NCBI GenBank assembly: GCA_022559985.1
Contig: JAFJTR010000003.1
Coordinates: 434,001 to 498,000, forward strand
Direction: 5' to 3'
Length of the DNA stretch: 64,000 nucleotides
DNA from: Parastagonospora avenae f. sp. tritici 18332-5
Taxonomy: Eukaryota > Ascomycota > Dothideomycetes > Pleosporales > Phaeosphaeriaceae
Shown: positions 56,238-64,000 of the stretch, one piece after another
Numbering within the stretch: the stretch's first letter is position 1
Layout of the letters: each line of letters opens with the position of its first letter
Made by a program: the position numbers and the translations under genes
Notes under the pieces: generated by a model
Databases searched by the model: none
The model's input: only the letters and a program-made list of their open reading frames with translations
What the model was told of the DNA's origin: nothing

Positions 56238-57875
56238 ATGGTTGAGTGTCCTGTTTGCAGCAAGCCCGTCAAAGACAACCGCATCAACGAGCATCTCGAC
56301 AGCGACTGCAAGGACCATCTGTTGGAGCAGGAGGTCAGGCAGGAACCGGCCAATACACCAAACCCAGGCAAGACACACAGCTTCTTCACGCCGGGGACCC
56401 GCAAGCCGTCGACAACACAGAGAAATGGCAATCCCACATCTTCACCACCCCTACCACAAGCGACACAGCGCATAGCAGAGCGTCCGAAGACCCCGCCACC
56501 GCCACCAGCCACGAAGCGATCGCTCGACGATGCTACAGAAGGGCAGACGACAGGCGCCAGTCAATCGCCCATAGCGGCCAAGCGAGCAAAGAGGCTCAAG
56601 GCGGTAGAGGATGCCATGCCGCTGGCTGAGCGGATGCGCCCGACTTCGCTAGACGACGTATGCGGCCAAGAGCTGGTAGGACCCAATGGCATCCTGCGAG
56701 GCATGGTCAACGAGGGAAAGCTGCCCTCTTTGGTGCTCTGGGGACGGCCAGGGACAGGCAAAACCACCATTGCCCGGCTGATAGCCAACACATCCGGTGC
56801 GCGCTTCGTCGAGATCAACAGCACAAGCACAAAATTGGAGGAAGTTAGGAGGATATTCGGAGAGGCGGCGAGGGACTTGCAGCTCACTGGGCGCAAGACC
56901 ATCGTCTTCTGTGACGAACTGCACCGCTTCTCCAAGACGCAGCAGGACGCCTTCCTGGGGCCCGTCGAATCTGGCACCATCACCCTGATAGCTGCGACCA
57001 CCGAAAATCCGTCGTTCAAGGTTATCTCCGCCTTGCTCTCGCGATGTCGGACCTTCACGCTGGACGACCTGAAGGAGCCAGACCTGGTGCGCATACTGGA
57101 GCGAGCAACTGCAGCCGAGAAGTGTGACTCGCCGCTCATCGACAAGGACATGCTGCAATACTTTGCTCGCTTCTCTGACGGTGATGCGCGAACTGCCTTG
57201 AATCTTCTGGACCTGGCCATGAACTTGTGCAAGAGCCCGGACATTACGAAGGAGAAAATTCAACAGAGCCTCACCAAGACACTCGTGTACGATCGCGCTG
57301 GCGACCAGCACTACGATAGCATATCTGCCATGCACAAGTCGATACGAGGGTCTGACGCGAACGCGGCTCTCTACTACCTGGCGCGCATGCTTGAGTCTGG
57401 AGAGGATCCTCGCTACATAGCACGGCGACTGATTGTCGTTGCATCTGAGGACGTTGGACTAGCAGACAACTCACTGCTCTCGCTTGCGACCGCCACGTAT
57501 TCTGCTTGCGAGAAGATAGGTATGCCAGAATGTCGGATAAACCTCGCCCATGCCGTGACGGCCTTGACACTGGCACCCAAGTCGACTCGCGCATATCGTG
57601 CCCTAAATAACGCCATGGAAGCGCTCAAAGAGCCCGGTGTCGCTGCTCTGCCCATACCATACCATCTACGCAACGCACCCACAAGACTAATGAAGGATAT
57701 GGGCTATGGCGACAATTACAAGTACAACCCACACTATCTTGACGGCAAGGTAAAGCAAGATTACCTCCCCGAGGAGTTGAAAGGCCGGACATTCCTGGAA
57801 GACCTGGACTTGGGTGCGAAGGTGGACCCAGACATGGTCGAAGACGACGAGTTGCAGCCTGAGCTAGACGACTAA
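56238..57875 (+). CDS. MGS1: Mgs1/WRNIP1 AAA+ ATPase
   Basis: Single exon, 545 residues. It maintains genome stability at stalled replication forks by binding ubiquitylated PCNA and DNA polymerase delta partners. A UBZ4-type zinc finger opens the protein (C4-X2-C7-X11-H19-X4-C24, CPVCSKPVKDNRINEHLDSDC region). A PIP-like KTHSFFTP lies at 45-52. A disordered Pro-rich linker runs to about 120. The AAA+ core has MRPTSLDDVCGQE, Walker A GRPGTGKTT (169-177), Walker B IVFCDELHRF (222-231) and sensor IAATTENPSF. The MgsA-type C-terminal domain includes YYLARMLESGEDPRYIARRL and PIPYHLRNAPTRLMK. The acidic end is short. It acts in the nucleus. Confidence 0.96.
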   Translation: MVECPVCSKPVKDNRINEHLDSDCKDHLLEQEVRQEPANTPNPGKTHSFFTPGTRKPSTTQRNGNPTSSPPLPQATQRIAERPKTPPPPPATKRSLDDATEGQTTGASQSPIAAKRAKRLKAVEDAMPLAERMRPTSLDDVCGQELVGPNGILRGMVNEGKLPSLVLWGRPGTGKTTIARLIANTSGARFVEINSTSTKLEEVRRIFGEAARDLQLTGRKTIVFCDELHRFSKTQQDAFLGPVESGTITLIAATTENPSFKVISALLSRCRTFTLDDLKEPDLVRILERATAAEKCDSPLIDKDMLQYFARFSDGDARTALNLLDLAMNLCKSPDITKEKIQQSLTKTLVYDRAGDQHYDSISAMHKSIRGSDANAALYYLARMLESGEDPRYIARRLIVVASEDVGLADNSLLSLATATYSACEKIGMPECRINLAHAVTALTLAPKSTRAYRALNNAMEALKEPGVAALPIPYHLRNAPTRLMKDMGYGDNYKYNPHYLDGKVKQDYLPEELKGRTFLEDLDLGAKVDPDMVEDDELQPELDD

Positions 57876-58249
57876 ATGTCGAGGAAAGATTGGATAAAGA
57901 CTTTGTGTATCAGCGTTTCAGCGTCGTTTTTGTATATGCGAATATGATACCCATTTCTATGCTCAAGCGCCTCTCATCATCTTCCACTGCAGCCTAAATT
58001 CGATCCAGTCTCCTTCGCAATCTCCAGTTCAAACCCGAGCCTATCGCATTCCATTGCTGCGCCGCATCCAACATTGAATGATGACGCATCACGTGCCCCT
58101 ATCTACGCCCCGTTAACCAACAGAACTGCTTCCACGCAAACGACTCTTGACAGCGAGACCATCATCTGCAGTCGTGACTCTGCTCACTGACACTGAACTC
58201 TAACTACTACTCTCTTCATATCCTTACTTGGAACGCCAACTTCGCTCTT
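57876..58249. other. Intergenic region between MGS1 and the micropeptide
   Basis: 374 bases. The right half is CT-rich, as in fungal leaders, and fits a promoter and 5' UTR for the short gene that follows. Confidence 0.45.
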
Positions 58250-58381
58250 ATGATGATCGACGCCGTCACTATCTACATTATCGTTTTCTTCGTTGTTAGC
58301 TCGTACTTTGGTCATCAGTTGCTGCATCGCGTCATCAAGACGCCGGCGCAGTATACGAGAGGAGAGGAGGGGGTGCGGTGA
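58250..58381 (+). CDS. 43-residue single-pass membrane micropeptide (predicted)
   Basis: An ATG (a second ATG follows at once) opens 43 codons ending in TGA. Residues about 3-20 are a hydrophobic helix (IDAVTIYIIVFFVVSSYF), followed by a basic, amphipathic tail (GHQLLHRVIKTPAQYTRGEE). This layout, a short helix plus a positive cytosolic or matrix tail, is typical of small subunits of membrane complexes. The preceding CT-rich leader and gene-free surroundings support a real gene. I do not recognise the family. It converges on the PHD gene. Confidence 0.55.
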   Translation: MMIDAVTIYIIVFFVVSSYFGHQLLHRVIKTPAQYTRGEEGVR

Positions 58382-58600
58382 AGACTTAGAAAGACGTGGT
58401 TAAGTGAACGATTGATAATCAGGTCGAAAGCAACTGGTGAGCTGGTGATAAGCCAGGTACATAATTGGCATGCTAACAGTTCACTAGTTCTTCATGAGAG
58501 ACAGAAGGGTAATTCAGTCACATTCCCAAACACTCGATACACTGGACTAGAACACTTGACACTTCAATCCTAATCCTCATCTCCCATCTTGATATCCCAC

Positions 58601-59920
58601 TTACCCAGTCTTCCTCTTCTTCTTCCTCTTCTTCTTCCTCTTCTTCTTCCTCTTCTTCTTCCTCTTCTTCTTCCTCTTCTTCTTCCTCTTCTTCTTCCTC
58701 TTCCCCTTCGGCGCCGGCGTCCCTGTCGCCCGCCTCTTCCCTCCCCTCCTTGGCACACACATAGGACACAACCACTTCCCATCCGGCGCCTGGACCAGAC
58801 CAAGACAGGCTGGGTGGTACCATTCAATCGGGAACGCGTCGCTGTCGCAGGCTACCAAGAGGCGCCCGTCGTCTGGGGCGCGACAAGTGCACCACAGTTC
58901 GGCTGTGGGAGGCTGGACCTGGGGAGCCGGAGTGCCGGGTGTAGGAGTAGCTTGCTCAAGGTCTGGCGCGAGATTGGGCGTCTGCGCACGTATAGCTCGA
59001 AGAGGGGGAGCTGGAGTAGAGGGAACAGCGTGTGCAAGCGCGAGATTGGGTGTGCGCGCACGTGTACTGCGTCGAAGAGGAACTGGAGTAGACGGAGCAG
59101 CTTGTGCATTATCTGGCGCGAGAATGGGCATACGCGCACGTGGAGCATGGGAAAGATTTGGTATCATTCCCGCGGCAGGCAGACGAGCAACTTTTGGTCC
59201 GTGTTTGGGATGAGCACGCGGAGCCTTCTTCACGGGCGGAGGCGCAGCTCGCAAGATAGGTGTCTTATCCTCCCGCACTACGCCAGGAATCTCTCCCTCT
59301 CCGTGCCCATTGATCCAATCATCTTCCTTAACAAACCGGCCGTTGATCTTCCTTCCTTTGACGACTTCATACCGCTGCTTCACCACACCTTTCTCATCGA
59401 GCAACTCGACACTCTTCTCCATCAACCTCACGCCAGCGTGCTGCGCGATATACGCAGCTGCAGACACCTTCATCGCGTGGCGCGCCTCACCCAGCGACTC
59501 GGCTCCACTGACATAGAACGTCTCCTTCCTATCGCTGATTTCGACAAACATGCCGTAAAGCTCGGGTGGCTGGTGTAGAGGTGGGCCATCTGGCTCGTAC
59601 TGCTGCTCCTCTCTGAGTAAGTCGATACTGTATCGCATCACAATTGCTCTATCCCAGGTCGAGACTTCGTACACGTGGTTGTTGGTGCCCTGCTTGGTGG
59701 CGCCCCAGTCTGGTCGGTCGCCGATTTCCGCGCCGGCGTACTGGAGGAGAGCGATGTAGGCGCTGTTGAAATCAGGGGCTTGGGTGGCGAGAGTGGCGTT
59801 TGATCCTGTGGGGTCAGAAAGATCGGTGTGCAGATATATGCCGAATGGTCGGCGGCTGGGAGCATCATGTGACTTTGGATGCATGTCCAGCTTTGCCTGC
59901 GGGTTGAATGCCATGCTCAT
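58601..59920 (-). CDS. PHD-finger protein with repeat-encoded basic tail
   Basis: Single exon, 439 residues. Residues 1-215 form a folded-looking region without a family I can name (GIYLHTDLSDPTG, NNHVYEVSTWDRAIVMRYSI, YGMFVEISDRKETFYVSG). Residues about 220-340 are Pro/Ala-rich with a recurring motif of the type ARTPNLAxA/RMPILAPD, seen three to four times. A PHD finger near 345-395 reads WCTCRAPDDGRLLVACD, then EWYHPACLGL and GKWLCPMC (Cys4-His-Cys3), which in other proteins reads histone H3 tails, here resembling the ING/Yng type. The last 40 or so residues are almost only Lys and Arg, encoded by a 12-bp minisatellite. The protein is probably nuclear and chromatin-bound. Confidence 0.85.
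   Translation of the reverse strand: MSMAFNPQAKLDMHPKSHDAPSRRPFGIYLHTDLSDPTGSNATLATQAPDFNSAYIALLQYAGAEIGDRPDWGATKQGTNNHVYEVSTWDRAIVMRYSIDLLREEQQYEPDGPPLHQPPELYGMFVEISDRKETFYVSGAESLGEARHAMKVSAAAYIAQHAGVRLMEKSVELLDEKGVVKQRYEVVKGRKINGRFVKEDDWINGHGEGEIPGVVREDKTPILRAAPPPVKKAPRAHPKHGPKVARLPAAGMIPNLSHAPRARMPILAPDNAQAAPSTPVPLRRSTRARTPNLALAHAVPSTPAPPLRAIRAQTPNLAPDLEQATPTPGTPAPQVQPPTAELWCTCRAPDDGRLLVACDSDAFPIEWYHPACLGLVQAPDGKWLCPMCVPRRGGKRRATGTPAPKGKRKKKRKKKRKKKRKKKRKKKRKKKRKKKRKTG
58611..58703. repeat. Coding minisatellite, 12-bp unit
   Basis: The plus-strand unit TTCCTCTTCTTC is repeated almost perfectly for nearly eight copies. Read leftward it encodes Arg-Lys-Lys-Lys in the PHD protein. All frames on both strands remain open across it, and the other frames give poly-Glu/Gly-Arg or Leu/Pro runs. 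Confidence 0.95.
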
Positions 59921-60335
59921 TGCGTGATGTGGCTTCTTGGAACTGTTGGGTGTGGATGTCGATGAGATTTTTCTCTTTGAAGATCTGGACGTCTGTACTT
60001 GAACTCGAGACGGTTGATTTGAGGCCGCTGAAGAAGTTGGGCTGTGGTGGAGATGGAGCGCTCAGTATAGCTTGGAGCTCCTATCGCAGGAACTTTTCAC
60101 TATCAGGCCCAAGAGATGATTCGGCGTTCACTCTTAGCCAGATTGATGTCAGGAGCCAGTCTTGGTCAAAGAGCCAGACGGTGCGCGAATTCAGTGCGGC
60201 TTAAATAGTCGTCAGCATAGTGGGTCTCAAGCGTTTGTCAAGTCGGTGCGAAAGAGTACGACATATATGAGCAGATAATGAAGTGTTGTATAATCAGATT
60301 TGATGCCGAGCCAGACAACGACCGTTTGTAAGGTA
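59921..60335. other. Intergenic region
   Basis: 415 bases between two leftward genes, holding the PHD-gene promoter and the DPH1 3' UTR. A 98-codon rightward frame here is not convincing. Confidence 0.5.
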
Positions 60336-61818
60336 CTATGCTCGGACTCCTACTTCAGCCGCTTGTACACGCTCAACGGTCGTTCGGCCCAATCCCTCCT
60401 TCGCATAGAAATCCATGGGGTATAAGTTCCTTCTCTCTCTATCCTGCACCTTCTTCTGCATGCCTTCCTCTTCTAACCAGGGCGCATCCCTCACGCCTAG
60501 CGCAACGAGCGCCTCGTAGGGACTGAGCAATGGCCGGGGGAAAGCATATCCCCAATCGATGCTTAGCCTTGGACATGCAATTTGCACCCAGGCTTCCACG
60601 TCCGACATCATGGCCAGCTTACCTGGGAAGATTTCAGACATTAGTAAATTTATGCATGTAATGTCTTGCCGCTGTAGCTCGTTCTCGATCAGTGTCAATG
60701 TGTGTGGATTGCCTTGTCGGCCCAACGAGCCCAATATGACACCCCACTTGCGCGCCTTCCGTGCTGTCAGGATAGCTGTTCGGCGTAAGTCGTACAGCTG
60801 ATCATGCTCGTAGACCTCGTGGGTCAGCCGACGCGAGTATGGGTCATATCGATACGCCGGCAGTGAAGGGTTCGCAATCATGGCGCTCTCAAGATGGAAA
60901 CGTCCGTCTCCGAGGTACAAGATGAGGTCCGGGACTTCCTCCTCTTTGCCTCTTGCATTGAGCTGCCCCGACTTGATCGCCATAGAAGGTGATGTGCAGC
61001 CAAGAACCTCGCCCTTTGATAGCGGTGCAATTTGAGGAACGATTGGATTGTATCCTTCTCTTCGGAGTACAGGCACTATGCCGTGTATGGTGGCGTTGAA
61101 CTGGATGGTACCTACAAGCGCGATAGCCCTCCCGGCCGGAAAGTTCTCGGTAATCGTGTTGATGAGATGTTGCGTGTCGATGCTGATGGACACGAAAATG
61201 TACAGTGTGGCGATCTTGGTCACTGCCACAGGTATGAGACAGCTATGCGCATAATGGATGAGGAGGTCGCATCCCAGAGCCCTTGCTGTATAGTCGTCTA
61301 TACAACATGCGCCATAGGTAACATCTCCCATGATGAGTGTGCTCGTTCCAGGGCAAAAGCGTGTCAAGATGTCGGATATGGTAGTAGCAAATAGCAGCAG
61401 TCCTTCAGGGAACTGTAGCGCTATCGATTTCGCCCCGGAAGTTCGTATTCGGTGTATGCATTTGTGAATCTCAAAGTTGTAGTTGGGTGGAAGTAGAGCA
61501 ATGGCATCGTTGATCTCTTGGTCGTGAAGTAGCGATTCGGGGAGTGTGTTCAGCGCGCGAGCAGTACGGCGAGGCTGGGCGACTTATTCCAAAGTCAGCA
61601 TACAGTCGCTTTGTCAAGGTGATCAGGTGCCTCACACCTTGAATTGCGCTTGAATCCTCAATGTTCGTATTTGGGTCCGATTGCTGCTCGCTCGCCGCTC
61701 CTGCCGTCTTCTTTCCCACAAATCTCCTCCTTGGCTGCTTTGGGACTACCGCTGGCTCTTCTGATATGCCCTCTTCTACCTCCGGGCCTAGATTCGTAGC
61801 TGCGCGATCCTCCTCCAT
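60336..61818 (-). CDS. DPH1: Diphthamide synthase subunit DPH1
   Basis: Exons 61818-61636 and 61574-60336 give 473 residues; the 61-nt intron is GTGAGG..CCAG. Dph1 with Dph2 forms the radical-SAM-like iron-sulfur enzyme that transfers the 3-amino-3-carboxypropyl group from SAM to the histidine of elongation factor 2. All three cluster cysteines are in place: MGDVTYGACCIDDYTA, LIHYAHSCLIP and WVQIACPRLSIDWG. Other conserved blocks are ALQFPEGLLLFAT, ALVGTIQFNATIHG, LYLGDGRFHLESAMI and RYDPYSRRLT. The N-terminal 60 residues are acidic and then basic. The donor two bases inside GGTGTGAGG was chosen because it alone keeps GPRRTARALN in frame. It acts in the cytosol. Confidence 0.95.
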
Positions 61819-62170
61819 GTTGCGCGTGTTGTGTCGAGCGTGTCGCGGGGTGGAGTGGGGCAACAAAAAGTCCAAGGGCCGAAATTCCATGTCAACTTAA
61901 GTCCGTTGGTTCGGAGATAGAGCCCTGACGCCTTAATGCATCGACGGAAAGGCGAGTCTTGATCAACCGCACTTCTTCCTTTCACAACTGTATGGGAGTC
62001 TCATCAATGTTGGCCAGCTATAAAGTACAGTACTCCCTTCGGACGCACGCCGTATGTGCTCTGAACGGGCAATACTATACTACGAAGTACGTACGCCTAC
62101 GGATCAGAAAGAGATGTGCTGAGGACCATCGGAACAGCTTAGACTATATTTCTTCTACCTAATCGCAACT
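61819..62170. other. Intergenic region
   Basis: 352 bases between two leftward genes. It should contain the DPH1 promoter. Nothing else is visible. Confidence 0.5.
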
Positions 62171-62851
62171 TCAAGGCGCGCTGAGACTGCTTTCACCGTC
62201 GACAGCAGAAGCCGACTTCTCTTCGAACGCACTAATCCACGCCGGCATTTGCTCAAAGTCATCGATCAACTCTTCTGCGCTCCTCCCATGATTTACGGAC
62301 AACTCAATCACCTTCAATCCATCACTCTTCATCGCCTCAATAATTGGGTCAATACTCTTCTCGTGCTCATCAAGCCGTTTATCAAACTCGTCGCCTGCCC
62401 TACCTCTCTTCTCGAAGCGCTCTTTCGTGGTTTCCCTACTAGCATGTAACACGATAAGTACAGCTTTGTCGTTAGGTGTCCAGTGCTCCTCAACGGTAGC
62501 TTTGAAGTATGACCAGCGTGCTACATCGCGTGGAAAGCCGTCGATAAGGATGCGCACGATGCCCGGGCGTGCGCCGACACCGAAGAGTCGTTCTTTGACG
62601 TACTTGGGTGTGAGATCAACGGGAGCTAGAGTGTTGGCTTTCACATTCCTCGTGTACGTTGCGATCTCTTCGGCAGTAAACGTGGGCTTGATGAGAGCAG
62701 CGGGGCCTGTAGGTTCTACTTTGATGAACTCGCGCATCTCGTTGCCGATGGAGAAGTGGTCGAGACCATATCGGTCAGCGAGAGAGGTACAGAGGGTGCT
62801 TTTGCCGGAGCAGGGCGCGCATAAAATGAGATCAGTACGATGTCTTATCAT
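62171..62851 (-). CDS. Adenylate-kinase-like P-loop NTPase
   Basis: Single exon, 226 residues, close to the size of UMP/CMP and adenylate kinases. The P-loop is LILCAPCSGKSTLCTSLADR at 8-27. The usual first and fourth glycines of GxPGSGKS are cysteines here, while GKST is kept. The NMP-binding strand is HFSIGNEMREFI, and RILIDGFPRDVARW supplies the IDGFPR signature. The LID region has ERFEKRGRAGDEFDKRLDEH, with the FxKR(G)R and RxxxH pattern of short-LID kinases. It probably phosphorylates a nucleoside monophosphate, but the altered P-loop and divergent fungal sequence leave the substrate open. Confidence 0.8.
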   Translation of the reverse strand: MIRHRTDLILCAPCSGKSTLCTSLADRYGLDHFSIGNEMREFIKVEPTGPAALIKPTFTAEEIATYTRNVKANTLAPVDLTPKYVKERLFGVGARPGIVRILIDGFPRDVARWSYFKATVEEHWTPNDKAVLIVLHASRETTKERFEKRGRAGDEFDKRLDEHEKSIDPIIEAMKSDGLKVIELSVNHGRSAEELIDDFEQMPAWISAFEEKSASAVDGESSLSAP

Positions 62852-63480
62852 TTACCTGGATTATCTAACTAAGACGAAGATGAGAAGTTGGTTGGCTGCA
62901 GGAAGTGCTTCCTTGGTTTGTTTTACGGACATGATTTTCGTACTGTTTACTTCAGTGTGCTTATGTGCAGGCTCATCTTGCTGCTCTCTTGCGAGATTTT
63001 GTGCCTCTAACTTGTGACATCGAGTCTGTGTGAAGTACTACACATTCCGGGACAAAAGTCTCGTTTTGACCTTTTCCTATGGAAGGTCCAATGCGCAGTC
63101 TGCCACATGCGCACACGTTGATACAAATGCAAAGAGCATGCTTCGAATACTCAGCATGGGAGCAAGTATCCAGCGGGATAAGCAATAGTGGACCTTCCAT
63201 CGCTTGTGTTTTTCGCACTGTCACGCGACAACAGCAAACGGTCGGGTTGTCATGACAAGACTGTCACTTTACCTTGTCTCAAGCACTCCGCCCCTCTTCC
63301 CTTAACAGCAATGCCACGACGTGACCACGCCCTAACACGGTTTATCACTGCGCCGTTGAGATCATCGTTCTTCCTTTGACAGGCTACCACATCTGCACGG
63401 AGAATTTCGACTTGTCGGCCGGCTTTCACCAACGTCGTCAACTCATCACACCCCCCAAATCAATTCGAATCAAGCCAAGG
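62852..63480. other. Divergent intergenic region
   Basis: 629 bases between the kinase-like gene (leftward) and the last gene (rightward). It contains both promoters. Open frames that cross it are shadows or leader. Confidence 0.5.
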
Positions 63481-63936
63481 ATGTATTCAGACCGCAAAAA
63501 CCGCCCTCAGCACAGTAGCGAAGCGTCCGAATACTCCAGCGAGATGAACAAAATACGACAGGAAATATTCGGTCACGGAGGTCTCGAGGCGCGCATCGAC
63601 GAGACGTACACAACGCAACAGCCCCTGTCCATCCACAAGGGGACCGAAGCCAATGTCAAGGATCGCGGCGAGAACAAGGAGAACGTCGTTGGAGAGAAAA
63701 TCGCCGCCCTTTTCACGTATGCGAAGTCCAGTGGTCGCGAGACTCTGGCACAGTGGCGCTTGCGCCACGACGTGCTGGCGCTGTACATCAAGAGGTTGAA
63801 GGAGGAGATTGCGAACCACCCAATTATGATTGAGAAGGAGGCAGCGCGCAAGGCCGAAGAGGGCAGTGCGAATTTCAAGAAGGAGGAAGAGAATGTGGAC
63901 ATCAATATGGACGACATTGACATCATACTGGATTAA
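63481..63936 (+). CDS. Hypothetical helical protein, 151 residues
   Basis: Single exon from MYSDRKNRPQHSS. The N-terminal 20 residues are Ser/Arg-rich. The centre (MNKIRQEIFGHGGLEARID, VVGEKIAALFTYAKSS, LAQWRLRHDVLALYIKRLKE) is predicted helical and probably forms a coiled coil. The C-terminus is acidic (KKEEENVDINMDDIDIILD). The layout resembles small subunits of nuclear complexes, but I do not recognise the family. The frame is open upstream to about 63376 without an ATG, so the chosen start is the first Met. Only 64 bases remain to the window edge. Confidence 0.7.
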   Translation: MYSDRKNRPQHSSEASEYSSEMNKIRQEIFGHGGLEARIDETYTTQQPLSIHKGTEANVKDRGENKENVVGEKIAALFTYAKSSGRETLAQWRLRHDVLALYIKRLKEEIANHPIMIEKEAARKAEEGSANFKKEEENVDINMDDIDIILD

Positions 63937-64000
63937 GCAAGATGAGGATGGAGGTCGTCAACGACTTGGCACAGACGGCATTTGGAGTTTACATGGATTT

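Noticed and set aside
58518..58823. Poly-glutamate frame across the minisatellite
   Set aside because: Frame shift of the Lys/Arg-coding repeat; only the PHD frame has a folded domain attached.

Overview
The window reads as nuclear DNA of a filamentous ascomycete (Pezizomycotina, probably a Dothideomycete; the class is an inference from gene content). Most genes are split by one to six introns. Most introns are 45-65 nt, with GT..AG ends and CTAAC/CTGAC-like branch points. Recognisable genes include a CRY-DASH photolyase-like protein, a mitochondrial methylcitrate cycle pair, a Zn(II)2Cys6 regulator, a Kre6/Skn1 glucan-synthesis protein and a fungal P450. Exon models were built by hand. Each complete multi-exon model sums to a multiple of three and keeps phase across every junction.

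Layout. 1-10.4 kb: a partial unknown gene, CRY-DASH, glutamate decarboxylase with an inverted repeat inside an oversized intron, a secreted two-domain fasciclin protein and a J-like protein lacking HPD. 11-15 kb: POP1 (RNase P/MRP) and an Sgf11-like SAGA protein. 15-23 kb: a gene-poor stretch with a 19-bp tandem repeat, a P450, and the Kre6/Skn1 gene, which has a GC-AG intron. 25-34.2 kb: a small conserved protein, ribosomal protein eS30 with a 5-nt microexon, a CREG-like secreted protein, divergent methylcitrate synthase and methylisocitrate lyase, and a methyltransferase with a histidine-rich insert. 34.6-38.6 kb: TYW3 divergent from a DUF2461 gene with unusually long introns.

38.6-43.6 kb and 44.9-49.6 kb are two gene-empty blocks on either side of a Zn-cluster transcription factor. 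The second carries an RIP-like degenerate repeat. 49.6-64 kb is dense: a GNAT acetyltransferase, a Rab escort protein, a small secreted cysteine protein, kynurenine aminotransferase divergent from the Mgs1/WRNIP1 ATPase, a 43-residue membrane micropeptide, a PHD protein whose basic tail is a coding minisatellite, DPH1, an adenylate-kinase-like protein and an unknown coiled-coil protein.

Most genes are unrelated housekeeping neighbours. The clearest functional unit is the mcsA-mclA pair, two steps of propionyl-CoA disposal sharing one 535-bp intergenic region. TYW3, DPH1, POP1 and eS30 all serve translation or RNA maturation, but I infer no cluster from that. No secondary-metabolite cluster, intact transposon, CRISPR array, rRNA or tRNA gene was found.
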